A DNA stretch of 64,000 nt from Marsupella aquatica (Eukaryota > Marchantiophyta). The stretch's first letter is position 1. The number at the start of each line of letters is the position of its first letter. Of the stretch, positions 21,801 through 32,140 are shown piece by piece. The notes beneath the pieces were generated by a model. That model was not told the origin of the DNA. It searched no databases and saw nothing but the letters and a program-made list of their open reading frames with translations. The stretch spans positions 11,904,001 to 11,968,000 of the forward strand of contig OZ316899.1 of the NCBI GenBank assembly GCA_973895155.1, given 5' to 3'. Position numbers and translations under genes: made by a program.

Positions 21801-23558
21801 CGAATCGTCCCTGCTGCACAACACCTAACTGGGTATAGGATTATATTGATACGCAAACATAATGCCGCAGGTGAAGTAATCCGCTATAAAGCCAGACTCG
21901 TGGCTAGAGGCTACACGCAAATATATGGCAAAGATTACGACCTTACTCATTCACCGGTCATGGACTCCATTACCTACCGATATCTGATTGCTTTTACCCT
22001 CACACATCAAATTCGTATGCATCTTATGGACGTGGTAACTGCTTACCTTTATGGTATACTTGATACTGACATACAAATGCAAGCTCCACCTGAATTAATT
22101 CAGAGGGTAATTTTCCACATTAAGGGGGAGCATACAACCTCCCCAACCCCGGACCTAAAGTCGGGTATTGATAAGATTGTCCCTACACAGAACTTTAAGG
22201 ACCATCTCATTCACTCAGGCCAGATGATACCTACTGAAATACATGACTCATCAGCGATCCAAAATAAAAAGGCCCAGCAAATTGCTAGTGGTGAACAGTC
22301 AGCGGATTCACCATTGAATTATACTGACTTACTCGCTGAGGTAAATCCTGTTCACCACAGAATCAATAAAGCCAAGAAATCAGAGAAAGCATTTGCTATA
22401 CAGGTTCTTAGGTCACTCTATGGTTTAAAGTAGAGTGGCCGCATCTGGTATAAACGTTTCCGTGCAGAGATGCTTGCACTTGGTTTTGTGAATGAGGACA
22501 TTGCCCCTTGCCTTTTTATCAAAAGACATGGCACTGAATTTATAATCATAGCCATATACGTCGACGATATTAACCTAATGGGTACTAAACTCATTATGGA
22601 TCAAACCATTACCACACTTAAGAGCATATTCGAAATGAAGGATATTGGTCAACCCCTATTCTGTATTGGCATTCAATTTGAACATTTATCCAGCGGTATT
22701 CTTATTCATCAATCTACATATACCAGAAAACTATTAAAACAATTCAACATGGACAAAAGCTATCCAGTCACGACACCTATGGAAATTCGATCTTCAGACA
22801 CATCCAGAGATCTGTATAAGCGCAGGACCGAACACGAACCAATCTTAGGCCCAGAGAAACCTTACCTCTCTGCTATAGGAGCCTTGATGTACCTGGCGAA
22901 TCAAACTCGCCCAGACATCTCTTTCGCTGTCCACTTGCTTGCTCGACACAGCTCCCAACCGACTATTAGACATTGGAATGGCATTAAGAGGATACTGCGC
23001 TACCTTCAAGGTACAATCGATACTGGCCTCTATTACCCTAAAGATGTGCCTAATGAATTGATTGGTTACGCAGATGCAGGTTACCTTACAGACCCCGATG
23101 ATGCGAAATCCCAGACGGGATATGTATTTCTACAAGGACATACAGCCATATCATGGAAAAGTACCAAGCAAACTTTGACGACCACATCCTCCAACCATGC
23201 GGAAATCATAGCACTATACGAAGCTAGCCAAGAATGCCTGTGGCTTCGACAGCTTATCAATCATATCCAGTCGTCTACAGGCCATGCAATTCTTACCAAG
23301 CCTACTATCATCTACGAGGATAACAAGCCTTGTGTTGATCAGATAGTTAAGGGCTTCATCAAGGGCGACCGAATCAAACATATTGCCCCCAAATTTTTCC
23401 ACACGCATGAACAACACGGGGACCAAATCAACGTTCAATGGATACCTTCTAAAGATAATCGCGCTGACCTTTTTACAAAGCCCTTACCTCGCATTCTCCA
23501 CGAAGCGCATTCGATTGGAATAGGACTCCGTAGATTATCGGACTTCACTGCAATCTGA
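18882..23558 (+). CDS. Copia-2 gag-pol polyprotein with one in-frame TAG (22,431-22,433)
   Basis: Start chosen at Met 18,882 (MTTLEKLQFPLL), which aligns with the Copia-1 gag start; the frame is open further upstream to 18,780. In order: gag with zinc knuckle CFRCGGIGHIQKNC (about residue 270), protease ILDSGTSHSIL (about 346), and pre-integrase ELWHIRLGHPG (about 480). Integrase has Asp in DVCGPIDPP, Asp in DNAGEF and Glu in GTAEALIK. RT has Asp in MDVVTAYLYG and the pair in AIYVDDINLMGT. RNase H has GYADAGYLTDPDDAKSQTGY and YEDNKPCVDQ. The only break is TAG where Gln stands in LYGLKQ; the frame then continues from 22,434 to the TGA at 23,556. About 100 residues separate the YLYG and LYGLK motifs, far more than the usual about 35. 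All catalytic residues are present. Confidence 0.93.
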
Positions 23559-23867
23559 CTTTCCCACCTCTTCCACGATACCTCCTCTGTTCTATGCATA
23601 TTCTACTGAACGTATGTTCTCCATACTCGAACATTTCGACACATCCTATCAAACACTCGTTTAGATTTAGCCATACATGATTACACTCCTTTCTTACTAG
23701 TTTTAACTCATTACATGTAAGGTAGTGACACTCTTTTTACCCCAGAAGAAAGCAGGGGGTTTTTAATGAGGTCATACCCCAATGAGTTTTTCCATTATAC
23801 TCAGAACTAGACTTAAATTTATTTCCTAAATGGTTACTTTAAGAAACATAAAGTAACCAAGGGGGAG
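23559..23867 (+). other. Copia-2 3' untranslated region with CCCC/GGGG hairpin and PPT
   Basis: About 310 bp. At about 23,737-23,765 an ACCCC...GGGGG pair can fold around AGAAGAAAGCA and is followed by TTTTTAATGAGGTCAT. The same arrangement occurs in Copia-1 at about 9,733-9,770. The PPT is at 23,857-23,867. Confidence 0.6.
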
Positions 23868-24053
23868 TGTTAGAATATATTTAACCCTTAGCCCATATGA
23901 TACAAAGAGGTATGCAATACCTAGATATAAAGAGACACAAGACTAGGAAAGGGTAGTTACAACTACCCCAATGTACAACATATAATAAGCCACATTGGCT
24001 TAAGGGAATAATCAATCATCTTTGTTGGTGTATATACATTTCATAACTTAACA
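23868..24053 (+). repeat. Copia-2 3' LTR (186 bp)
   Basis: Identical to the 5' LTR. Followed by GTTAC at 24,054-24,058. Confidence 0.95.
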
Positions 24054-24171
24054 GTTACTACCTATTTTAGTGTCGTTATGCTAATTATTACGGACTACTA
24101 TGTCCTTAGTGCGCGTGCTAAGCACGGATTAGACCGGCTCACTCATTAACCGCCGTGTTGGCGGCGTCACA

Positions 24172-24324
24172 CAAACTCTACATTAGAGTTAGAAGGTTTT
24201 GTAGATTCAATTATGTTGGTAACTTGGATAACATGAAGTCTACTACAGGCTATGTGTTTATGTTGGGTGGAGGTTGTATTAGTTGGAAGTCAACAACTCA
24301 ATCGTGTGTTGCGTTGTCTACTAC
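24172..24324 (+). pseudogene. Copia X RNase H, left fragment (interrupted by the CACTA-like element)
   Basis: Encodes the RNase H entry YVGNLDNMKSTTGYVFMLGG, then ISWKSTTQSCVALSTT, a Tnt1/Tork-like copia signature (D to N changes and a one-base deletion near 24,215). The next expected residues, TEAEYMAACKA, are found at 39,583. So this is the left half of one gene. Its upstream portion is cut off by FCC copy A. Confidence 0.88.
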
Positions 24325-24620
24325 CACAACTACATTATCAGGACTCTTTACATGTTACATGAAGATGTTAAGCCCAACGTCTCCTTGCCGCTAAAGAAAG
24401 GCGTCACACTCGACGTGAATGAGGGCACATTTTGTACAAAGTAACAAAGGTTATAGTTTACATCATCCTCTACGTCGTTACATATGTCTCAATATACTAC
24501 GTTACCTATTAACGTCGTAAATAGAGTCATTATTCTGGACGCAGATTGAACAGGAAAATCACCATATAACATCGTTTAAAATGACGTTAAGGTCATATTA
24601 CATAGTTTGTGACGTCGTTA
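24325..24620. repeat. CACTA-like element, left subterminal repeat region
   Basis: Repeated short motifs around ACGTCGTTA, TAACGTCGTAA, TACGTTACC, ATGACGTTAAG and GTGACGTCGTTAATG within 300 bp. These mirror the motifs in the right end and around the TNPA-like gene. Confidence 0.65.
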
Positions 24621-24645
24621 ATGATGAGTTTGTCCAGGATGTATG

Positions 24646-27600
24646 TGTGATGCCTAGCCAGGAATCACTAGGCCAGTTTAAATGATAAAATAAGGAGTAA
24701 ACCCTGGAAACACATTAGTGTAGTAGCAAAAATATGGAAAATATAAACAATTAAGGATGGCTATGGAACCCGAGCCAAGGCTGGAAGTAAAAACGCCAGG
24801 GAGGGAACACGATTAGGGTTAGGGCACGCTAAGTGCTGGCGGCTATAGGTAACTAACGGGAAGGAAGACCAGTCAGGGAGGGGTAAGGATTGATCGCAAG
24901 GAATGGTGGCTCATTTGCAAGCACGAACTAAGCAGACGATTGCGGGAGGCCAACTACTGTCTGCTGCTCAGGCAAGCACTCGGGTGGAAGCAGATACCGA
25001 CAATCAACTCAAGAAGGGTATGAGCAACGTCAATCAAGCTGCTCATTTTTGGGGATGCTTGTTAGAACAGGAAACTGAGTACATTGGGACCTATGAGGAT
25101 GAAGAATCGGAGAGAGCCGCTCGAGAACGGTAGGAGCTCGCTCGACTATGGGAGCTGTAGAAGTCTGCCTTCTTAGGAGGAGAACTCATTACGGCTGAAT
25201 TCTTGTGGACGCCTACTGCCGACAAACTCGACGATCTTCTATTTTGTGAGAACAGAATAGTCGGCATCCGGGAGGCCATCAACCGCTGCAATGACATACA
25301 TTGGGAGTTGAAAGGTAGCATGGAGGGGTGGACAAAGGCAACCGTGATAGGAGAAACATCCACGGCAGCCGCTATGAAGAGGAAAGGGAACATCAATGAA
25401 GAGACCACTCCTATAAAGAGAACGAGGTCGGCGGCACCAAGGAAGCCAGCCGAGCAAGGGAGCAGGAGGCAGGAAGAAGCCAAAGAAGAGGAGGTCAACC
25501 CCATCAATGTCGTTCCAACAAGGGATGATACTTGGAAAGGCTGGGCGACGACCCTCCCCAAGGACGTGTAATTACACTTTGCACGTGAAGAGGATGCATG
25601 CTTTACGGCTATGCAGACTTGGAAGTACCAGGGCTTCATGGCCGGATCCGGCTTGGAAGCCTTCGTAAAGTTACCATGGCTGAAGCCGGAGGTACCGGAT
25701 TCAGACTTATTAGAATTTGTGGGATCTTGGGAGCCCGAGACCAATTCCACAAGGGTGTATGGGAAAGAATTTTGTCTCACTCCCCGAGTGATTGCCAAAG
25801 TGTTTGGCTTGCTGACGGGCAATAAGACCAAAGTAGATACCCGAAAGACCTTGCCAGACAAGGAGTTCCGATCGTTCCCAGGGCCATCAACGAAGAATGG
25901 CTTCTTTTGGAACACCTGCACCAACCCGCACATAGGAGAGATAATCGATTTCTTGCGGGTAACCATGCACTGCAACTTGCCGAGGCCAGAGATCGGCAAG
26001 GCACAGGTTTACTTGGCGGAGAGGCCAGGCCCTAGTCGGGACTACAAGGGATACCTCCTCACCTAATTGAAGAAAATCTTGAAGGAGGAACAGCAGGTGA
26101 TCGGCAAGGGAAGTGTGTCCCGGCTTGGCTATCATATGCCGCTGTTGTGGCGGTATGCCCGAAGTCAAATATTTGCCCCGGTACTTCCCCTGCAGGCAAG
26201 AGCACCAGAGGAGGTTCCCAAACCGAGGCCGGCAACAGAGAAACCGACCCAGCCCGACAGTCCTACAATCGAGCAGGTGTTTAGGTCGAGGAAGGAGGAC
26301 TTGCCGATGCAGCAACCAGGCATGCAGAATCTGCTGAAATTGCTGGACAAGGAAAGGAGAACGACAATGGCAACGGGACCGGTACAAAATACTGCTCCCG
26401 AAGTCGGCCTAAGCCAACTTATCAGGGAAAACCCCTTTACCAGGGTCAAGGAGAGAAGGAGGCCGGAACAGGAGCCGGGAGTCCAAATGTATGTAGGAGC
26501 CTCAAGTCCTGAAGCCGAGGAAAAGCAGCCTGAAGCTCCTGGTCGCAACAGGGAGAAGAAGATATCAACGTGGAAGCCGGAGGAACCAGGACCCGTGATG
26601 TGTGAGGCTGTGTTCACGGCAAAACCAGGAGAGCATGCAGCAGGAGGAGCCGGTAGTCCAAGCCGCAGAGGAGGCAGTAGAAGGCTACAAACATGATGAC
26701 TCCGGCTACGGGTCGGACCATCATGTTCCAGGAGTAAGGACCTGTGGCAGGTTCATCCCCACTCTTCCAGGAGTAGTTCGAGGGGACCCCACCCAGCAGA
26801 GCAGACCTGAGTCTCCCCCACCAGATATCGCTCCCCCGAGCTTTGACGACATAAAACAGATGGCACAAGAGTTTCAGGAGCGACTCAGGGAGGAAGAGAA
26901 GGCAGCCCTGGCTAGGGAGAAAGATTTACCAGGGGGAGAATGGCCAGAGCACATCAAGCGGCTTGTAGAAAAACAAAGCAGCCCTCCAGCCACGATAGAA
27001 GAAATCTGCAAGGCGGCTTGGGAACAAAGGCCGCAATGGTTGATGCCGATGACTTCTACTCACTCCGCCTATGCTAAAGAAAGAGCCATGGAGTATGGGG
27101 AGATGTGTGGGGAACTTGCGCTCAACATCTTTGGGGAGGAGTTGGAGCAAGGACCCTTTTTCCAGAGGGAGATGTTGGAGAAGCGTCGATTAGAAGAAGT
27201 GGTGGCTTTGGAGAGAAGCAAGAAGGACGAGGTCATCCGTTGGCTTAGGGCAAGGGAAGCTGAGGTAGAAGACCTGAAGGCGGCCAAGAAAGCCCAAGAT
27301 GAGCTACGGATTAAGCGGCATGAGCTAAACATCATGCAAGGGCAATTGGATACCGTGCAGTCTGATAATCAGATTATCAAGGATAAACTGACTCGGACCC
27401 AAGGAGAGTTGGCCGATGCAATCAAGGAGAAGGAGAAGTGGAAGCGAGATCGAGCTAAGAGACACAGAGGAGGCCCACATAGCAGCCAACAACCGGGCCA
27501 TGGCAGAGACCCAAAGAAGGGAGAGGGTGTTGAAGGGGGAGCTCGAGGATATCCGCGGAGCCCTTGAGCAGAAGGAGGCCGAGTTAGGGAAATTCTATCA

Positions 27601-29487
27601 GGTAATCATTGTGCTACGACAGGAGCTTGCATCCATGACGGCCAGCTTCAAGGCCGACCTCCATGAGAAAGACGACCAGCTCAACCAGACTTATGCCAAG
27701 ATGAATAAAATGGAGTCTGAGGTTGTAACAGAGCTCGACAACGAGCTAAGAGCAACCCAGGAAGAGAGGGCTACCTTAAAAAAGAAGCTAGAGGAAGCCC
27801 AGAGAGAGTTGGAGGAAGCCCAAAAGGAGCGGGAGGAGGCGTGCAAGGACCTGGACAAATTGCAGGATGAGTTGGAGGAAAGCACGCGGAAGATGGAGAA
27901 TTTACATCGGCGAGCCGACAACCAAACGGAGTGGCTAAAGAAACAGGCCGCAGTATTTAAGTGCTTGGCTTCCTCAAGTCCAACTCCAATAGGGGCAACC
28001 AAGTTGCCAGGAGTAGTACTGGCCGAAGGACAAGCCGAGACACTCGCACCGGTGCCGGAGGTAAGTGGCAAGGGGAAGGGACCAGCTGCCAAAACAAGGA
28101 AGAAGAAAAAGCAAAAACCTATTGGGTCGGGGAGTAACACGGCTTCTCAAGCCATCGTGATCAAGGAGGTAAACCCGACACCAACCTCAGGCAGGGTCAC
28201 GGCAGAGGATCCAACTGTCCTACAAGGCGAGGTGGCAAGGGCGAAGCCGAAATGCTCAGTGATGAGGCCGGTGTACCGAATCCACCACTGGAACAGGCCG
28301 GGGAAGCTGTAACCATATCGGAGGCCGAAGCAGAGGGTGGACCCAGTCAGGCCAATGGAGTGTTAACTCGGTCCGGAGCAGGTAATCTGTCAGAGGACGA
28401 ACCTACGGTAGTGGCCACGGAGGAAGTGTTGGGGGCGTCCATTGAGGATCAGCCACCACTACCATGACGGTGGTGGAGGGCCGCGCCTTTTAAGGAGGAC
28501 GGATGTGGAGGGAGGAGGCGTGAGTGGGCAGGGCGGGCTCAGATCTCCAAGTTTAGAATTAGGATCAGGATCGGGAGGCGGCCTTGACACTTAGCTTAGT
28601 TGGATTGCGGATCCACTGGTAAGAGCAACACTTGTGCTCCTGCCTCGTTGTACATAGGTAGATTACGGTCAGGTTAGATTAGGCTTACGTACGCTGCAAG
28701 GAATTGGGCGGATCCACTGCCTGGATAAGTACCTGGGCAGCGGGGGGGTTCAGGGCCTTCTTCCTTAGCAAGTTTTTAGTGCACCAGCAGGGCTGGGATC
28801 AAGTAGTTAAAGAAGCTCTCGATTAGTTATGCTGTGACCCGTGTGTATATTCATGTTTCCTCATACCTAAGAGATGAATAGAGTTGGCCTCACGGCTTAG
28901 TTCGCAAATCTTGTGTCTGAGAAGTACTGTTTGTATGGCAAGTGCATGGTATAACTACAGAAGGAGTCATTTTGCTATTTGTGTGTCGCATTAACTTGTT
29001 TGAAGATTTCCCACATCAATCAAGAAGGGAGTAAGCAAGGTAGTAAGAGTTGGATGTGTCGAGCTGAGAGAGGTCTTAGCGGCTTACCCAAGCCAGTTGG
29101 GGATCATTCCGGCGGCGGAATCCAAACATACCTAAAGGGAGACTAGGAGAGGAGAACAATGGAAGGCATAGAAGAGGCCGGCTACACATCTCATGACCCG
29201 ATGAAGGATCTGTCCAGTATATGTGTGTAAAATGTTAGTCAAAGTTAGCAGCGTCCCATGCTGCTAAGCCGCAAAACCGGCCTCGCCAAGAGCAAAACCT
29301 ATGGGAATCGGCTTGAGAAGGGGGTTTTCTTGGGTTCAGGGAGCCATGGGACGCACCACAATATGAGTAGTAAGTCGTCTAAGGCTTGGTATAGATGGTG
29401 TTAACGAGAACGTTTGAAAATAGTACCAAGAATGGAGAGACGTGAATGGAGTGCCGTTTAGGGTAAACATTAATCTTGTATGTCACA
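24646..29487 (+). mobile_element. FCC-like element copy D (plus strand, boundaries tentative)
   Basis: It could start at TGTGATGCCTAGCC (about 24,646), similar to the TGTGAC start of copies A and B, and end at TGTATGTCACA (about 29,487). Between them lies one decayed gene with the same architecture (charged N-region, FGL domain, coiled coil). No clean target duplication could be found, so the ends are a guess. Confidence 0.35.
24903..28467 (+). pseudogene. FCC-like protein D: FGL-domain and long coiled-coil protein
   Basis: From Met 24,903 one frame is open, apart from four stops (25,131, 25,155, about 25,569 and about 26,064), to 26,696. Frameshifts then lead through 26,602-27,567, 27,416-28,312 and 28,252-28,467. 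A basic KRTRSAAPRK stretch (possible nuclear signal) precedes a domain with FCLTPRVIAKVFGLLTGNK and a GFFWNTCTNPHIGEIIDFL segment. This parallels MSLNEARLKMIFGLPKG and the following region of copies A and B. A long Glu/Lys/Leu heptad region (27,170-27,960) and a Lys-rich tail follow. No polymerase or transposase motifs are seen. It would have been about 1,180 residues long. The function is unknown. Confidence 0.6.
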
Positions 29488-29671
29488 TCCTTCCAGGCTA
29501 CCTTAGTTGGGTGGGCTTTAGGTTTAGGTTCATATACACACGGAATACACATAAAATAGACATATGAAGTCGGGAATGCAACTATAAATGGGTGGCGTCA
29601 AAATTCTTTGCCAAAAATGTACAACATGCAGGTGGATGTCCACCTAGTCATGCATGGTATACCCTAATGCC
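28468..29671. other. Non-coding tail of FCC copy D and spacer
   Basis: About 1.2 kb with no convincing coding frame. It probably holds the 3' non-coding part of copy D, by analogy with copies B and C, which also have about 0.9 kb after the stop. It ends with the last exon of the TNPA-like gene on the other strand. Confidence 0.4.
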
Positions 29672-31253
29672 ACTGAGAGCGGCTCCTATCACGTCCAGGC
29701 TTGCGAACAGAAAAACCAGGCGGTGCCTCCGACTGTTTGCCTCGGGGCCGCAACTCGTACCAAAGTGGATCCTCCTCTGAACTACTGCTACCAGACACCA
29801 ACTCTGTAGCTCCCTTGTCTCTCCTCCTGGGGACTACATCTCTAGTGCCACTAGGTCCCCTAGTGGCATCCCTAACCTAACTATGTAACTTACCACTGGG
29901 TGGTCCTCCGGGACAGAGTCCAGCTTAGCCCATAGGGCCGCCAAGCCATAGCATTTTGAATAGAGCCGCTCTTGCTCACTTGGCTTGGCGTTGGCTCCAA
30001 ACTTGCGTTTTTGTAGGAAATTGAAGAACGTCGTCACCACTGTCATAAGTTACAGAGTTCCAAACAACATTTTTGACTTAACATCGTCCAAATCAAGGTT
30101 TAGGGTTTAGTTGCCATATTAATGATGTACGAATGACATTAATTAAATGTAACATCGTTAGAGACGTCGTAAGGTAGGAAGAACGTAGGATGGGGAGACG
30201 TAAATTGGATAATGTATGACGTTAGAGGAGAAAAACGATGTTAATTCAGTGTTCTCACCGCAGCGGCCGAAGCATGAACAAGTTGTGCTTTGAAGAGGTG
30301 GGGGACTTACATAGGTTGCAAGGAAGCCTCGCCATCCTCCCTGGCTCCAGAAGTTGGTCACACGCAGGCGGCCATTTGATTTGTGGGCTGCAGCAGCTTT
30401 GTCCCCCATGTGCACTCGCTTGCCTACTGGGGTGTCAGGTGCTGCTTGCAACTCAGCCATGATCAACTTGAAGTCAGCCTCGCTCATTCCTTCTAGTTTC
30501 AGGTATTGCTCTGTGCTTGGGCATCTCATTTTTTGAACCTTGTTTCTCCATCTAAACCTCCGATCTGCAAGGTAGCCTACGATCTTTTGTTTGATGTGCT
30601 TGTAGTCTATTTCACGGCCGTTCCTAAACCCAACCTGCACATCATTCAGGAGGAGCTGAAACTTCTTTGGGTTCTGCGCGAGATCCTTCCAAGTTGTCCA
30701 ACCAAGATAGTGCTTGGCACAACATGTCTGCACTCGATTTGTGAGAGCCTTCTCATCCAGAACATCCGGCCTAGCATCAAACGCATCCAAGGTGATGGTT
30801 GGGAGTTTATCTCGACTCACAGCAGTAGTTACAGGTTGCATAGGAGAAGGTCGTCGCTTCTTATGGGAGTGACGTTCACGCTGAGGTGAGTACCTCTCTC
30901 TTTTGTCTGCCCTTGCATCTCCCTCTGTTCTTCTTCTTTTGTATCTGCTTCTACTATGTGTATCTACATCTCTATGCTCCTTCCCTTTCCCCTTTTGTCT
31001 TCTCTCATCAAGGCTGCTATTGCTGCTGTGTGGTCTATCACGATGCCTCCTCTGCCTGCGAGAGTCCCGATCCTAATCAGGCTGGAATCTGTCATGTGCT
31101 ACCCTGACCACGCTCTTGATTGGGGTCCCACTAGGTGCCTGAGAATCAGGCTGCATTCCACTGAAGGCAGGATTGTCCCGCCCATCATTTGGTAGGGACA
31201 GGAAGGAGTTGAGAGCATCAATCGAAGGCCCCCAACCTCCCCCAAGAGCGTTG
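29672..31253 (-). pseudogene. TNPA-like protein of the CACTA-like element (C-terminal exons)
   Basis: Minus-strand reading. An Arg/Ser/Lys-rich N-part (31,253-30,850; one stop at 31,073) is followed by a conserved block at 30,841-30,311. This has CCAKHYLGWTTWKDLAQNPKK, DYKHIKQKIVGYLADRRFRW and PTPVGKRVHMGDKAAAAHKS-like segments, resembling the plant Ptta/En/Spm TNPA-type family. A GTAAGT donor at 30,310 and an AG at 30,040 suggest an intron, followed by KPSEQERLYSKCYGLAALWA (to 29,894) and a last exon ending SRSQWH at 29,672. The first intron join is out of frame by simple splicing, so exon limits are tentative. TNPA proteins bind subterminal repeats and help CACTA excision. Confidence 0.5.
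30040..30310 (-). repeat. Intron of the TNPA-like gene rich in ACGTCGTTA-type motifs
   Basis: Holds AACATCGTCC, AACATCGTTAGAGACGTCGTAAGG, GAACGTAGG and GACGTTAGAGG, plus TTTAGGGTTTAG. These are the motif class seen in both element ends, but located inside a gene. Confidence 0.45.
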
Positions 31254-31258
31254 CATCT
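31254..31258. repeat. Target site duplication CATCT of FCC copy B (left copy)
   Basis: CATCT precedes TGTCACG at 31,259 and recurs at 35,207-35,211 after GGTGTCACA. Confidence 0.8.
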
Positions 31259-32140
31259 TGTCACGTCGTTAGCCTAGGCCTTAACCCAGCTTTGGGTTGG
31301 ACAGGCACATCCTTTGTGAATATGAGGGTTCGGGCAGGGAGGGACGCACGGAATGGTCCTAATTCACGTAAACTAGCGCTAAGTGCGCTTACTGTTATGT
31401 ACAGACACCTCCTAGGTATAGTTTGTGTTCCACCGCCAAAACGTACCTTAGTCAACATGGGGTCAACCCTGGCTCACGGACTTCTAAGCCTTCGTGTTAC
31501 CGCCTTCGATCCGGATCCGTTAGTACAAGAGCTCAACCCGGGCTCGCAAGCCCGTACCCGTATCCTGCACCCCGTGCACAGTTGGCATAACGTGTTTGGC
31601 CCGGCATTGATACTTGCACACGAGACTCATACATGCATACATACATAACAGAAATCTCGATTTACACGAAGGAATTAAGGAGAAAGGATTTCATTCATTT
31701 ATGATCATACACTTTACAATTGGTTGACCCAACACCTCCTGAACGATCGGGCCCAAGGCTGAGGAGTATACACTACAACAGAGCTCGGCTCCGCACTTGC
31801 CCAACAAGCTTAGTCGTATACCCTCCCCTTGGTACTCCGATACTTCACCTAGTTTGGGACTCCCCGTGCATACTGCGAATGGCCAACTTCCGAGTCTAAA
31901 ATCCCCCTCCCTAACCTCTACTAGGGGGGCCGCTAAATACTAAGGGTTGAGGACCGGCCTGGCCTCGTGCCCAAATCTACGCTAACTTATATCCCTACTA
32001 AGCTGGTGCCTGCTTGTCCTATTAGTCTAACCTATTCTACATAGGCTGGCTAATGTGTCAGCGCCGCTATCTTCTGGCCGGCACTTGTCCTACTAGCCTA
32101 TTTTAGCTACTCCTAAGTCTATTCTAAGCCTAACCCTCTG
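31259..32140 (-). other. FCC copy B 3' non-coding region
   Basis: About 880 bp after the protein stop, conserved with copy C at 54,492-55,390. Shared strings include GGACTTCTAAGCCTTCGTG and ATCCGGATCCG on the plus strand. No coding potential is seen. Confidence 0.6.

Larger units (their letters stand above)
18536..24053 (+). mobile_element. Copia-2: nearly intact young Ty1/copia retrotransposon
   Basis: 5,518 bp with identical 186-bp LTRs, TSD GTTAC, PBS directly after the 5' LTR (18,722-18,735) and PPT CCAAGGGGGAG before the 3' LTR (23,857-23,867). A single gag-pol frame is interrupted only by one TAG. It is inserted in the leader of FCC copy A. Identical LTRs imply a very recent insertion. 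Confidence 0.96.
15577..24171 (-). mobile_element. FCC element copy A (cut by gypsy-1 at 3' end and by Copia-2 near 5' end)
   Basis: The minus-strand start TGTGACGCCGCC (24,171) matches the start of copy B (TGTGACACCGCC at 35,206). Homology covers the leader, TATA region and protein. The 3' non-coding about 0.9 kb present in copies B and C is missing because the gypsy-1 LTR begins at 15,576. It abuts a copia RNase H fragment at 24,172, which it seems to have invaded. Confidence 0.7.

Noticed and set aside
22431-22433. Programmed stop readthrough between gag and pol
   Set aside because: The stop is within RT, not at a gag-pol border, and replaces a conserved Gln codon. A point mutation is simpler.
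26113-26617. Open frames overlapping the FCC-like gene D on both strands
   Set aside because: They are shadows produced by GC-rich coding sequence. The used frame has homology and coiled-coil periodicity.
24646-29487. CCAGG target duplication for FCC-like copy D
   Set aside because: CCAGG occurs on both sides but would make the element start with ATG and end with CTT, unlike copies A-C.
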